A DNA stretch of 64,000 nt from Aestuariirhabdus litorea (GCF_003864255.1 NZ_QWEZ01000002.1:124001-188000); one strand, 5' to 3'; shown: positions 22,081-30,978, counted from the first letter of the stretch. Program-made: numbers and translations. Notes: generated by a model from the letters alone, not told the origin.

Positions 22081-23208
22081 CTACTCGCCAGCAAGACCCT
22101 GTTCGATCAGGGTTCGATACTGACGCCGGAAATCGTGGATCGAGTGATTTTTCTGCAGATAGGAAAAATGCCGCTCGCCTAGTGCCTTTCGCTCGCTCTC
22201 GGGCAGTTCGGCCCAGCTTGCCATGGCCTCCGCCAGGGCAGGCACATCGCCCACGGGAACCACCACCCCGACCCGTTCAACGATGGGCTTGAGGGTGGGA
22301 ATATCGGAGCTGATCACCGGCAGGGAGGCGGACATCCCCTCGAGCAGTGCCAACGGCAAACCTTCACTGAGGGAGGGAAGGACAAAGAGATCAAAGGCTC
22401 GCGCAAAGCGAAAGGCATTTTCGATGGTGCCCAGCAAATGGATTCGGGACGCCAACCCCAGGGACTCCACCCGGCTCCTGAGTTCCGCCTCAAGCCGCCC
22501 TCCGCCAATGATGGCGAGCTGGGCATGGGGATACCTGGGGGCGATCTCGGCGAAGGCGTCGATCAGGTAACTATGCCCCTTGACCGGCACCAGGCGCCCG
22601 ATGGCGCCAAACAGCAGCGCATCGGCAGGCAGACCCAGCTGGTCTCTCGCCGCCGCCCGGGGCATTAACCCGGCGACCGCAGCCTCTATATCGATCGCGT
22701 TATTGATGGCCACCGTATTAGCCTCGGTAAACCCCGCTTTTGCCTGCACCAAATAGCGCCTTACCGGCTCCGAGACGCCGACAATTTTCCAGTTGTCACG
22801 AATGAGCCAGCGACATTCCAGCTTACGGTAGAGCCGATCGTAATCCCCAAAACCGTGGGCAACGCCGATGCAGAGACGAAAGCGGAGCTTGCGGTTGAGT
22901 ACCATCAACATATGAATTGGCTTGAAGCGATGGGCGATCACCACATCAAACTGCTGTTCCCGGCAAAAATTGGCGAGCTGCTTCATGGCGCCGAGGCGCA
23001 GCCCCTTGGTCTCCTTGCTGGAAAACTCGAAGTACTTCACCCGGGGGGCGCTGGTTTCCATCTCTCCCGGCCCCGGCTTACCCTTGAGGTAGGCTGAGGT
23101 GACCTCATACTGTTCTGGTGGAAGCGCCCGAATCACCTGTTCGGCCAGGTCGGATGAGTTAACGTTATAGCGAGCCTGAAGCTGAAGAACCCTTATCTTT
23201 TTACTCAT
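22081..23208 (-). CDS. Family 4 (GT-B) glycosyltransferase
   Basis: A 375-residue GT-B enzyme. The N-half begins with IRVLQLQARYNVNSSDLAEQ and includes DVVIAHRFKPIHM. The C-half contains FGAIGRLVPVKGHSYLIDAFA, AIIGGGRLEAEL, the HLLGTIENAFRFARAFDLFVLPS stretch and the donor-binding SLSEGLPLALLEGM with the E-x7-E pattern. The position corresponds to wapH (a core glucosyltransferase) of P. aeruginosa, but the sugar cannot be told from sequence. It overlaps the upstream GT2 gene by eight bases. Confidence 0.85.
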   Translation of the reverse strand: MSKKIRVLQLQARYNVNSSDLAEQVIRALPPEQYEVTSAYLKGKPGPGEMETSAPRVKYFEFSSKETKGLRLGAMKQLANFCREQQFDVVIAHRFKPIHMLMVLNRKLRFRLCIGVAHGFGDYDRLYRKLECRWLIRDNWKIVGVSEPVRRYLVQAKAGFTEANTVAINNAIDIEAAVAGLMPRAAARDQLGLPADALLFGAIGRLVPVKGHSYLIDAFAEIAPRYPHAQLAIIGGGRLEAELRSRVESLGLASRIHLLGTIENAFRFARAFDLFVLPSLSEGLPLALLEGMSASLPVISSDIPTLKPIVERVGVVVPVGDVPALAEAMASWAELPESERKALGERHFSYLQKNHSIHDFRRQYRTLIEQGLAGE

Positions 23209-24109
23209 GCCTTTCCCGTAACATCAGCCGCAAAAACTTGCTCAAATAGCTCCACTTGAGCAGGGAACGACGGTCGGTGCTGACCGCAAGTCGGTAATAC
23301 TTTTTCGCCTTTGCCCAATCCTTCGCCAGGTAGTAACTGCGAAACAGCGATAAACAGCGCTGCGCCTGGTAGCTGCGACGCAGCGAAAGGAAGGGTGCTG
23401 GCAACAACCGGGGGTCGAAGAGGTGATCCACTACCCTTAACGCCACCTCATCGGCGTAGGCCATATTATGGCGCAGGCTGTCGTCGTGCTTATGGATTCT
23501 GGCCAGGGGGGCATCCACCGCCGCGCATTCATAGAGGGCGACGGCCTGGGCGAAGACCGGAATATCTTCGCTGTTGCGGCAATCCTCCGGATAACGGAGC
23601 CGGTCGAACAGCGCCCGGTGGAAAAACACCGCACCGTTGGAAAGCGCCAGACGCTTATTGAGGTAGTCACTAAAGCGCTGCAGCCCATCCGCCGCCACCG
23701 GCGACACCGGATGGAGCTTTTCGCGCCCATCCGGGTTGGTCGACCAGTGCCCGCCGATCAGCACCTGGGCGCCGGGCACATCAAGGTGGCGCTGGCAAAC
23801 CGCCGCTAGGGCCCCCGGTTCCAATTCGTCGTCGGCATCGAGAAACACCAGAAATTTCCCTGTACTTTCCTCGATACCCCGGTTACGTGCCGCCGCTGCT
23901 CCGGCGTTCTCCTGATGGATCGCCCTCAGCTCCGGGTACTGCTGCTGGAGATCTTGGGTGACCGCTTCGGTGTTGTCCGTGGAGCCGTCGTTCACCACCA
24001 GCACCTCAACGTCCCCGGCCTGCTGGCTGAACACTGACTTCACCGCACGGGGCAACAAGGCCGCATAGTTATAGCAGGGGATAATAACGCTGATCAGGGT
24101 CTGGTCCAT
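23201..24109 (-). CDS. Family 2 glycosyltransferase (core LPS)
   Basis: A 302-residue GT-A enzyme from the ATG at 24109 (MDQTLISVIIPCYNYAALLP). Visible GT2 motifs are VLVVNDGSTDNTEAV, the AGAAAARNRGIE segment and the DxD-type FLVFLDADDELEPG. The acceptor half is basic at the C-terminus (KFLRLMLRERHE), as is common in peripheral membrane transferases. Donor and acceptor are unknown. It lies between the carbamoyltransferase gene (54 bases upstream) and the GT4 gene, with which it overlaps. A slightly longer start at 24139 is possible. Confidence 0.85.
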   Translation of the reverse strand: MDQTLISVIIPCYNYAALLPRAVKSVFSQQAGDVEVLVVNDGSTDNTEAVTQDLQQQYPELRAIHQENAGAAAARNRGIEESTGKFLVFLDADDELEPGALAAVCQRHLDVPGAQVLIGGHWSTNPDGREKLHPVSPVAADGLQRFSDYLNKRLALSNGAVFFHRALFDRLRYPEDCRNSEDIPVFAQAVALYECAAVDAPLARIHKHDDSLRHNMAYADEVALRVVDHLFDPRLLPAPFLSLRRSYQAQRCLSLFRSYYLAKDWAKAKKYYRLAVSTDRRSLLKWSYLSKFLRLMLRERHE

Positions 24110-24163
24110 GGCGCTCTCGCATCGGATCGGCCCACCCAAAGGGGAGGGTGGGCATCAGGCAAC

Positions 24164-25930
24164 TCAGGCTTCGACGGGCTGGTCCAGGTGCTCGGGGAAC
24201 TCACCCTTGACCACCAGGATATCCTCCATGATCAGGTACTGCAGGTCGGAGCCGAAGAACATGTTCATGGCATCGGTCGGTGTGCAGACCACCGGCTCAC
24301 CCCGACGGTTGAGGGAGGTGTTGAGCACCACACCGTTACCGGTCAGCTTCTCCATCTCCTCCATCAGCTCGTAGTAGCGTGGATTGTACTCACGCACCAG
24401 CGCCTGGCCGCGGGAGGTACCATCCTCGTGCACCACTTCCGGCACCCGTGTTTTCCACTCATCCTTCACCTCGAAGGTGAAGGTCATGTAAGGCGCGGGG
24501 TGGTCCACCTTGAACATCTCTTTGGCGACCCGGTCCAGCATGGAGGGGCAGAAGGGGCGCCAGCGCTCACGGAACTTGATCTGCTCGTTGATGCGATCGG
24601 CAATACCCGGATAGCTGGGGCAGCCCACGATACTGCGGCCACCCAGGGCGCGAGGTCCAAACTCCATGCGCCCCTGGAACCAGGCCACCGGATTACCCTC
24701 GTTGAGGATACGGGCAATGCGCTGGGGTACCTGGTCGATCTTGCGGAATTTTGGTTTGTCGGGATGGGCTTCGCACGCCTCAATCACCTGCTCGTTGGTG
24801 AAGCTGGGGCCGAGATAGACGTGCTCCATCTTCTCCACCTTGACGCCACGACGCTCGGAAGCGAAGGAGGCGGCGCCCACAGCGGTGCCGGAGTCACCGG
24901 AGGCGGGCTGCACAAACAGCTCCTTAACCTCGGGACGGGCGATGATCTTCTGGTTCAGCTTCACGTTCAGGGCTCCGCCACCGGAGAAGGCGATCTTGCC
25001 GGTCTCCTTGATGATATCTCCCAGGTAGTGATCCATCAGCTTGAGGGCCACCTCTTCGTACAGCGCCTGGATAGAGGCGGCGTAGTGAATGTAGGGATCA
25101 TCGGCAATGTCGCCCTTGCGACGCGGGCCCAGCCATTCAATCAGCTTGTCGGTGAAGTAGAAGCCTTTGCCCTTCTCCTTGTAACGACGCAGGCCGATGA
25201 CGTTGGCGTAATCGGTGTTGACGCGGAACTCCTTGCCGTCAAAGTCGATCAGGCGGGAGAGGTCATACTTGCCGGGGTCGCCGTAGGGGGCCATTCCCAT
25301 CACCTTGTATTCACCGTCGAGCATCTCAAAGCCCAGGTATTCGGTGATCGCGCCGTAAAGCCCGCCCAGGGAATCGGGATCGTAAAACTCCTTGATCTTG
25401 TGGATCTTGCCATTCTCACCGTAGCCGAAGAAGGTGGTGGCGTACTCACCCTTGCCATCGATGCCCATGATCGCAGTCTTCTCGGTGAAACCACTGAGGT
25501 GGTAAGCGCTGGACGCGTGGGCAAGGTGGTGCTCAACGGAGTCGAACTCGAACTGCCCCCACTGGAATCCCAGGGATTCGAGCATCTCCCGAATCCGCCC
25601 TACATAGCGGCGATAGCGGCGGTTGCCGTTGAAAAGCACATCCAATGCCCGGTCTGGGGCGTACCAGTAGCGTTTGGCGTAATGCCAGCGGGCCGGCGTC
25701 GACAGGCTGATGGGGGCGAAGGGAACCGCCACCACATCGATATCCGAGGGCTTCAGACCAGCAAAATCGAGGCAAAACTTGGTCGCCTCGAGGGGCATCT
25801 TGTTCTTGGCGTGCTTGTCGCGCAGAAACCGCTCCTCTTCGGCGGCCGCCACCAGCTTGCCGTCGATATAGAGTGCCGCGGAGGGATCATGACTCAATGA
25901 TCCGGAAAGGCCCAAAATAGTCAGTGCCAC
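24164..25930 (-). CDS. wapO: Carbamoyltransferase of the NodU/CmcH family (LPS core carbamoylation)
   Basis: A 588-residue carbamoyltransferase from a GTG at 25930, preceded by GAGG eight bases upstream. The N-terminal half has the TsaD/Kae1-like fold: LGLSGSLSHDPSAALYIDG at the start and VEHHLAHASSAYH with metal-binding histidines. The C-terminal carbamoyl-adenylate domain shows GRMEFGPRALGGRSI. It would move carbamoyl from carbamoyl phosphate, via carbamoyl-AMP, to an acceptor hydroxyl. In P. aeruginosa the gene here is wapO (PA5005), whose product carbamoylates heptose II of the inner core, and the neighbours agree. Much longer starts in the same frame would run into the structured leader and are unlikely. 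Confidence 0.8.
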   Translation of the reverse strand: MALTILGLSGSLSHDPSAALYIDGKLVAAAEEERFLRDKHAKNKMPLEATKFCLDFAGLKPSDIDVVAVPFAPISLSTPARWHYAKRYWYAPDRALDVLFNGNRRYRRYVGRIREMLESLGFQWGQFEFDSVEHHLAHASSAYHLSGFTEKTAIMGIDGKGEYATTFFGYGENGKIHKIKEFYDPDSLGGLYGAITEYLGFEMLDGEYKVMGMAPYGDPGKYDLSRLIDFDGKEFRVNTDYANVIGLRRYKEKGKGFYFTDKLIEWLGPRRKGDIADDPYIHYAASIQALYEEVALKLMDHYLGDIIKETGKIAFSGGGALNVKLNQKIIARPEVKELFVQPASGDSGTAVGAASFASERRGVKVEKMEHVYLGPSFTNEQVIEACEAHPDKPKFRKIDQVPQRIARILNEGNPVAWFQGRMEFGPRALGGRSIVGCPSYPGIADRINEQIKFRERWRPFCPSMLDRVAKEMFKVDHPAPYMTFTFEVKDEWKTRVPEVVHEDGTSRGQALVREYNPRYYELMEEMEKLTGNGVVLNTSLNRRGEPVVCTPTDAMNMFFGSDLQYLIMEDILVVKGEFPEHLDQPVEA

Positions 25931-26023
25931 GTTAAAAACCTCATTTCTGGGACGCCCATTGGCGCCATTAACTTGAAAAACCGAGAGAGCCCGCTCGCCA
26001 CCGGCATCGGACCAGTTGGATCC

Positions 26024-26060
26024 GGGGTACCGGTAACAAACCCTCCTGTTACCCGACCCC
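26024..26060 (-). promoter_or_regulatory. Structured leader upstream of the carbamoyltransferase gene
   Basis: A hairpin can form from GGTAACA (26032-26038) and TGTTACC (26047-26053), extended beyond a small internal loop by GGGGT (26024-26028) and ACCCC (26056-26060). On the minus strand the apical loop and adjacent stem contain AGGAGGG, a strong Shine-Dalgarno-like string that would be partly hidden. A minus-strand TATAAT at 26078-26083, with TTGTGC 18 bases before it, could start transcription just upstream. The 200-base gap to the preceding gene is the longest within this leftward LPS series. Confidence 0.4.
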
Positions 26061-26077
26061 GCTGCAGATTGGTGCGC

Positions 26078-26083
26078 ATTATA
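26078..26083 (-). promoter_or_regulatory. Candidate -10 element for the carbamoyltransferase gene
   Basis: The minus strand reads TATAAT, with a partial -35 match (TTGTGC) 18 bases upstream. It would give a leader of roughly 140 bases. Confidence 0.4.
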
Positions 26084-26135
26084 GGCCATTCGCCCCTTCG
26101 CGCACAAAATGAACCGTTCCCCTTGTGGACCAGCT

Positions 26136-26885
26136 CTATTCGCGGCCGGAGAAAAACCCCAACACCCGGCGAACCCGGCGCCGATCCTGAGGATTGAGGC
26201 GCTGGCGCCCGGCATAGCGCAGGTAAAAACGCAGCCGCTGGGTTCGGCTCAGGTGGTATTTGGCCACCTTGTCGAGACAGGCAAGGTCCTTAATAATTCG
26301 GTACTCCAGGAAAGGCCAACACCACCGCTGACCGGCCGGGCAGTCAATCAGGTAGGCCTCGGGCTCGCCCTGCTCGGTACGCACCAGAATATTGCGCCAC
26401 TTCAGGTCATTGTGAGCAAAGCCGTGGCTGTGCAGAGTGCGGGCAATAGCGGCCACCCGTTCCACCAGTCCGTTGACCCAGCGCGCGTCTGACAGCAGCG
26501 GGGAATCCTCCAGTGCCAACGCGGCCAGATCCTTGGTGTTCTCCAGCGCCTCGGTCACCAGTGCGCCGCGCACCGTCTTACCCAGCAACCGGCACTGGCC
26601 ATAGGCCACCACCCGTGCCGCCGGAATCCCCCAGCGCAGGAAACGCAGCTGGTTGCGCCACTCCACCGAGATACGGCTCATCCACAGGTAACTGCGCAAA
26701 CCTTTGGTGGTGTGGTAACGCTTGACGTAATAACGCCGCCCTCCAACCTGGAAGGGAAAGACGCAACTTTCACCATCGGAGGCCACCGCCTCCCCCTCCA
26801 GTGCAAACACTTTCTCCAGGGAGTCAAACGCGCTTCCCGCTTCTGTTTCGCGATACTCCGGGGTAACTGTCCACTCATTGGTCAT
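26136..26885 (-). CDS. wapP: WaaP-family lipopolysaccharide kinase (second copy)
   Basis: A 249-residue kinase-like protein of the LPS kinase (Kdo/WaaP) family. The N-lobe has CVFPFQVGGRRYYVKRYH with the likely ATP-binding Lys. The catalytic loop is HGFAHNDLKWRNILV, with Asp and Asn in place, and the metal-binding Asp is in AYLIDCPAG. It probably phosphorylates a second inner-core position. P. aeruginosa carries waaP, wapP and wapQ in tandem; here there are two, and this one corresponds best in position to wapP. It overlaps waaP by four bases and is basic at the C-terminus. Confidence 0.75.
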   Translation of the reverse strand: MTNEWTVTPEYRETEAGSAFDSLEKVFALEGEAVASDGESCVFPFQVGGRRYYVKRYHTTKGLRSYLWMSRISVEWRNQLRFLRWGIPAARVVAYGQCRLLGKTVRGALVTEALENTKDLAALALEDSPLLSDARWVNGLVERVAAIARTLHSHGFAHNDLKWRNILVRTEQGEPEAYLIDCPAGQRWCWPFLEYRIIKDLACLDKVAKYHLSRTQRLRFYLRYAGRQRLNPQDRRRVRRVLGFFSGRE

Positions 26886-27700
26886 CGGATCTTGTCACCC
26901 TTGCGCTTGAGACGCGCCATCAATTTATCGGCCTTGCGCTGCAGGCGCCGCCACAAAGGGCCCTGCTCCGCCAGTGCCTGACGCAGGCTGGTCTGGCGGT
27001 AGGTGCGAATAAAGCGCAGATAGTCGCGCCGGGTGAGGCCGATCTCCATGGCGGAAAAGTAGAGCCCCGACAGATCCTTTTCGATCCAGCGTTGCGGCGT
27101 CTTCCGGCGAATCTGGGCCCGGTGCAGATCGATCAAGGAGAGTTTGATCGTCTGGGCTGTCAGCGCCTCCACCCCGGCGGAGATATCCAGTAAAAAATGG
27201 CAGATGTAATAGTCGCGGTGATTGACACCATTCTGGTGCAGCTGGCGGGAGATCCAGGCCACCCGCTCAATCAGGGCACGCTTGAGGGCAACGGTTGGCG
27301 GTTGTTGGGGCCAGTCCCGGCAAAAATCCTCAAGGCTGATGGTGTTGACCAAATCCTCGGTGACAATAAAGGAGTGCTGGCGGGCGGGGTTCAGGCCCCG
27401 CTTGCCGTAGGCCACCGCAGTCATGGTATCGACCCCGAGCGCCTTCAGCCTCTCAATTGCGCGCCACTCATTTTCCGCCCCCAGAACCGGCAGGCGCCCC
27501 CGCAGCAGGTTCTCGACAATCTCCCACCAACCGATACCGCGGTGAATCTTGGCAAAAAAGGAGCGCCCTCCCAGCTCAAAGCGCAGGGTTCTCCGCGCCT
27601 CCAGCTCGCGGAACACCTCCCCCTCCAGCCGCTCTACCCGCTCAAAGGGGTCGCTTCCGCTCCAGGCTGCTGCAAAATCATCGCGCAGATAGAGGGTCAC
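26882..27700 (-). CDS. waaP: Lipopolysaccharide core heptose(I) kinase
   Basis: A 272-residue member of the WaaP family, close to the E. coli and Pseudomonas enzymes in length. The N-lobe has FELGGRSFFAKIHRGIGWWEI with the ATP lysine. The catalytic loop NGVNHRDYYICHFLLD matches the WaaP signature, with the catalytic Asp of HRD. LIDLHRAQIRR supplies the second Asp. WaaP phosphorylates O-4 of heptose I with ATP, and this is essential for outer-membrane integrity in P. aeruginosa. It overlaps waaG by four bases. Confidence 0.92.
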   Translation of the reverse strand: MTLYLRDDFAAAWSGSDPFERVERLEGEVFRELEARRTLRFELGGRSFFAKIHRGIGWWEIVENLLRGRLPVLGAENEWRAIERLKALGVDTMTAVAYGKRGLNPARQHSFIVTEDLVNTISLEDFCRDWPQQPPTVALKRALIERVAWISRQLHQNGVNHRDYYICHFLLDISAGVEALTAQTIKLSLIDLHRAQIRRKTPQRWIEKDLSGLYFSAMEIGLTRRDYLRFIRTYRQTSLRQALAEQGPLWRRLQRKADKLMARLKRKGDKIR

Positions 27701-28821
27701 AAACGTGCCCCCACCTGCTCGATCAGTTCTGCGGCACGCTCGGGCATACTGAAGATATCGGCGTGCTCGGCAAAGCGCAGCGCATTACGTTTCCAGTTTT
27801 CCCGGTTGGGGGAGGTCAACATCACCTCCAGCTTGCGATCCATGTCCGCCTGCTCAAAGGGGGACTCCAGCAGCAGTCCCGCGCCGGCCTTTTCCACGTA
27901 GTGGGCGTAACCGCAAACATCGGTCACCAGTACGGGCAGGCCGGCCACCACCGCCTCCAACAGCACGGTGCCGGTATTCTCGTTGTAGGCCGGATGCACC
28001 AGCAGGTCGGCGCCCTGCATAAAACGGGGAATGTCATCGCGTCCGGACAGGAAGCTCACCTGCCCTTCAACGCCCAGTCGCCTGGCTATTCGCTCGAAGG
28101 GGGTAAAGTTGTCCTGCCCAATCACCATAAAGCGGGTGCGGGCGCGCAACGCAGCGGGCAGGGAAGCCAGCGCATAGAGGGCACGGTCAAGCCCTTTGGT
28201 TTTGAACCCTGAGCCCACCATTAACAGCAAGCGATCCTCCTCGCCTAGTCCTTGCTCGCGCCTGAAGTCGGCACGGATCTCGGCGGCGTTGGCGGGCGCG
28301 CAACGATCCCGCGAGATACCCGGTGGCAGCAGATGAAAGCGTTCAGCGGGGGTCTCGAAATGGCGCTGGAAGAGGGGGATCTGCACTTCCGAGATCATCA
28401 GAATCTCGGTTTTACTGTCGACCCCAAACACGGCGCGTTCGGCCTCGTGGAAGTGCCGGTAGCGAGCGCCGAGGCGATAGAGCGCCGAGCGCTGGGTCAA
28501 CGCCTTATCCTCGTAGCAGGGATCGGCGGCGTAGTAGAGGTCGAGGCCGGCCATCTTGTTGAAACCGACCACGGCATCCACCGGCTCCTGCGCAATGGAG
28601 TAGCTGACCTTGCGCTGGAATGACTCGTTACGCCGATGCGCCGACAGCGCCTTGACGTTGAGAACACGCACATCGAATCCCTCTGGACAGGGCCCCTGCC
28701 ATTCCATGGTATAGACCCGAATGCTATGGCCGCGCTGCTGGCACAGGGTGGCGATGCGCAAAAAATCACGCTGAAGGCCACCGTAGGGAAAATATTTGAA
28801 CAGCACAAAGGCCAGTTTCAT
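27697..28821 (-). CDS. waaG: LPS core glycosyltransferase WaaG
   Basis: A 374-residue GT-B (family 4) enzyme. The start MKLAFVLFKYFPYGGLQRDFLR is characteristic of WaaG, with the GGLQRD acceptor-side loop. The donor half has LMVGSGFKTKGLDRAL, FLSGRDDIPRFMQGADLLVHPAYNENTG and a following VLLEAVVAGLPVLVTD, which together give the E-x7-E nucleotide-sugar site. It adds the first hexose to heptose II (UDP-glucose in E. coli; in P. aeruginosa galactosamine). The sugar used here is not known. It lies between waaC and waaP. Confidence 0.9.
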   Translation of the reverse strand: MKLAFVLFKYFPYGGLQRDFLRIATLCQQRGHSIRVYTMEWQGPCPEGFDVRVLNVKALSAHRRNESFQRKVSYSIAQEPVDAVVGFNKMAGLDLYYAADPCYEDKALTQRSALYRLGARYRHFHEAERAVFGVDSKTEILMISEVQIPLFQRHFETPAERFHLLPPGISRDRCAPANAAEIRADFRREQGLGEEDRLLLMVGSGFKTKGLDRALYALASLPAALRARTRFMVIGQDNFTPFERIARRLGVEGQVSFLSGRDDIPRFMQGADLLVHPAYNENTGTVLLEAVVAGLPVLVTDVCGYAHYVEKAGAGLLLESPFEQADMDRKLEVMLTSPNRENWKRNALRFAEHADIFSMPERAAELIEQVGARL

Positions 28822-28864
28822 AGTGGGCGCAATACCTGTCTCGACAAGGAAGCGGGCTATTCTA

Positions 28865-29872
28865 CTACATCAAGTCCAGCAGCGCCGTCTTAACCAGCGC
28901 CGGGTGCAACGGGGCAAAAATGGCCGGATCAACCGCCTTGCCAGAGCCGTTTTGGGGGATTTCAGTATAGTCAGTGGCCCGCAGGTGCCGCTGGTGAGCG
29001 CCATAGGCACCAATCAGGTCCGGTGAGGTGGGGCCATAAAGCGACACCGTCGGCACCGCCAGCGCCGCCGCCAGGTGGCCAAGGCCGGTATCCACCGCCA
29101 CTGCCCCACTGGCCCCCACCAGCTGGGTTGCGATCTCAGCCAGGCTCAAGCGGGGCAGCACCGTGGCGGCCGGGGTGATGCGGGCAATCGCTTCGGCGCG
29201 CTGGCGCTCACGTTCGTTACCCCACGGTAGGCGGATCTGGTAGCCGCGGTGGGCCATCATCCCGCACAGGGTCTGCCAGTAGGGCTCTGGCCAATGCTTG
29301 TCGTCACGGGTGGTGCCGTGGAGGAAAACCACATAGGGCTTATCTTCGGTCACCACCTCGGGAAGGAACTGCTCGCGCTGCACACCGAACGCCCCCACCT
29401 CAGTTGGCACCGGGTACTCCAACGCCTGGGCAAACAGCTGCCGAATACGCTCTACTGCATGCTGCTGCCGCGCTACCGGAAATGACTTTTTATAGAAGTG
29501 ACTGGCCACGGGCTCTCGTGCACTGTTGCGATCCATACCGCAGGTCAGCCCGCGTGCCTGACGGGTAATCCAGGCGCTTTTCAACAGCCCCTGGGCATCG
29601 ATAACCCGGTCGTATCGCTCGCGGGTGAGCTCGGCACGAAACGCCTTGATCTCACCCGAAAAAAAGGACTTCAACCACTGCTTGCGCCAGCGCCGGATCG
29701 ACACCGGAATCACCCGATCCACCGCCGGGTGCCATCCGGGAATCTCGGCAAACCCCTCCTCAACGACCCAGTCGACCTTCAGGTCCGGGAAGCGGGCCAG
29801 GGCATCCGTCAGGGCCGGCAGGGCATGAATCACATCCCCCATCGACGAGGTCTTAACCAGTAATACCCTCAT
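28865..29872 (-). CDS. waaC: LPS heptosyltransferase I
   Basis: A 335-residue family 9 glycosyltransferase. It begins MRVLLVKTSSMGDVIHALPA, the heptosyltransferase signature with the catalytic Asp. The C-half contains FLHGTTRDDKHWP and the donor-binding VDTGLGHLAAALAVPT. It transfers L-glycero-D-manno-heptose from ADP-heptose to Kdo. TS-SMGDVIH and GTTRDDKHWP are typical of WaaC rather than WaaF. It overlaps waaF by four bases and is followed by waaG after 43 bases. Confidence 0.95.
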   Translation of the reverse strand: MRVLLVKTSSMGDVIHALPALTDALARFPDLKVDWVVEEGFAEIPGWHPAVDRVIPVSIRRWRKQWLKSFFSGEIKAFRAELTRERYDRVIDAQGLLKSAWITRQARGLTCGMDRNSAREPVASHFYKKSFPVARQQHAVERIRQLFAQALEYPVPTEVGAFGVQREQFLPEVVTEDKPYVVFLHGTTRDDKHWPEPYWQTLCGMMAHRGYQIRLPWGNERERQRAEAIARITPAATVLPRLSLAEIATQLVGASGAVAVDTGLGHLAAALAVPTVSLYGPTSPDLIGAYGAHQRHLRATDYTEIPQNGSGKAVDPAIFAPLHPALVKTALLDLM

Positions 29873-30930
29873 GATTTCACCTCGATGGCTGCCGCTTCGG
29901 GTAGCAACCGGTCAAGCGCCTCCAACACACGGGAGGACGGCAATTGCTTCAAGCAGTTGGTGTGGCCGAGCGGGCAGTCGCGTTTGAAACAGGGGCTGCA
30001 CTCCAACCCCAGGGAGACCACCGCGTGGTTGGGGTTCAGGGGCGGGGTAAAGGCCGGCGAGGTAGAACCGTAGACCACAACCAGCGGGCGGTGCAGGGCG
30101 GCGGCGATGTGCATCAAGCCGGAGTCGTTGCTCACCACGGCATTGGCGAGGGAGATCAGGTCAACCGCCTGTGCCAGCACCGTCCTCCCCGCCAGGTTTT
30201 CACAGCAGGACTGCAGGGAATCAGGAAGCGCCTGGCGGATCCTTTCTGCCCCCTCCCGATCCTTGTCGGAGCCCAGGATCCAGACCTGCCAGCCCTGCTC
30301 AAGGCGGGCCTTGGCCACTTGCGCGTAGGCGGCTTCCGGCCAGCGCTTGGCCTCGCCAAACTCGGCACCGGGGCAGAGCACCAGCACGGGTCGCTCGCGG
30401 TTCAACCCCAGCGACTCAACCGCCTGCGCACGCGACCCGGGATCGATCTCAAGGCGGGGGGCGGGCAGCGGGCTGGGCAGGGCGGCACCCGCATCCTGCC
30501 CCAGTGCAATAAAGCGCTCGATCATGAGCGGGTAACGCTGCTTATCAAGCACCCGCAGATCGTTGAGCAGGCCGTAGCGCATCTCCCCCCGCCAACCGGT
30601 GCGGCGTGGAATCCGGGCCCAGGCCGCCACCAGCGCCGATTTGAAGGAGTTGGGCAGGGTAATGGCCCAGTCGTACCCCTCCACACGCAGCGTCAGCCCC
30701 AGCTGTCGGCGCACCGACAGCTGCAGGGCACCGTGGCCGAGCGGCAGGTCAATCGCCCGGCGCACCTGGGGCATACGCTCCAGCAGCGGACGACTCCAGG
30801 CCGGCGCCAATACATCAATGACGCACCCCGGGTGCTGCCCGGCAAGGTGAATAAACAGGGTTTGCGCCATCACCATATCCCCCACCCAGGAGGGACCGAC
30901 GACCAGGATCTTCAACGATTGTGTACTCAC
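29869..30930 (-). CDS. waaF: LPS heptosyltransferase II
   Basis: A family 9 glycosyltransferase of 353 residues if the GTG at 30930 is used (VSTQSLKILVVGPSWVGDMV). The GPSWVGDMVMAQ motif, LCPGAEFGEAKRWP, and VVSNDSGLMHIAAAL identify WaaF. It adds the second heptose to heptose I. A longer reading from 30978 is possible but would begin inside the strong hairpin after ilvE and adds an Arg-rich tail not seen in other WaaF proteins. The pair of cysteines in LECSPCFKRDCPLGHTNC is also a WaaF feature. Confidence 0.94.
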   Translation of the reverse strand: MSTQSLKILVVGPSWVGDMVMAQTLFIHLAGQHPGCVIDVLAPAWSRPLLERMPQVRRAIDLPLGHGALQLSVRRQLGLTLRVEGYDWAITLPNSFKSALVAAWARIPRRTGWRGEMRYGLLNDLRVLDKQRYPLMIERFIALGQDAGAALPSPLPAPRLEIDPGSRAQAVESLGLNRERPVLVLCPGAEFGEAKRWPEAAYAQVAKARLEQGWQVWILGSDKDREGAERIRQALPDSLQSCCENLAGRTVLAQAVDLISLANAVVSNDSGLMHIAAALHRPLVVVYGSTSPAFTPPLNPNHAVVSLGLECSPCFKRDCPLGHTNCLKQLPSSRVLEALDRLLPEAAAIEVKS

Positions 30931-30949
30931 AAGGGGGATTCCGCGAACC

Positions 30950-30971
30950 GTGCGGGGCGAACGCCCCGCAC
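30950..30971 (-). terminator. Strong GC hairpin between ilvE and waaF
   Basis: GTGCGGGGC (30950-30958) and GCCCCGCAC (30963-30971) form a perfect 9-base stem with a 4-base loop, eight bases beyond the ilvE stop. No T run follows on the minus strand, so it may be a weak or Rho-assisted terminator, an attenuating element, or an RNA-stabilising hairpin before the waaF GTG. Confidence 0.45.
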
Positions 30972-30978
30972 GCCGCAC

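Noticed and set aside
24188-25900. Long open frame (about 570 codons) on the plus strand opposite the carbamoyltransferase gene
   Set aside because: Shadow of the codon pattern of a GC-rich gene; the protein is His/Gly/Val-rich without any family motif, while the minus-strand frame is a clear carbamoyltransferase.
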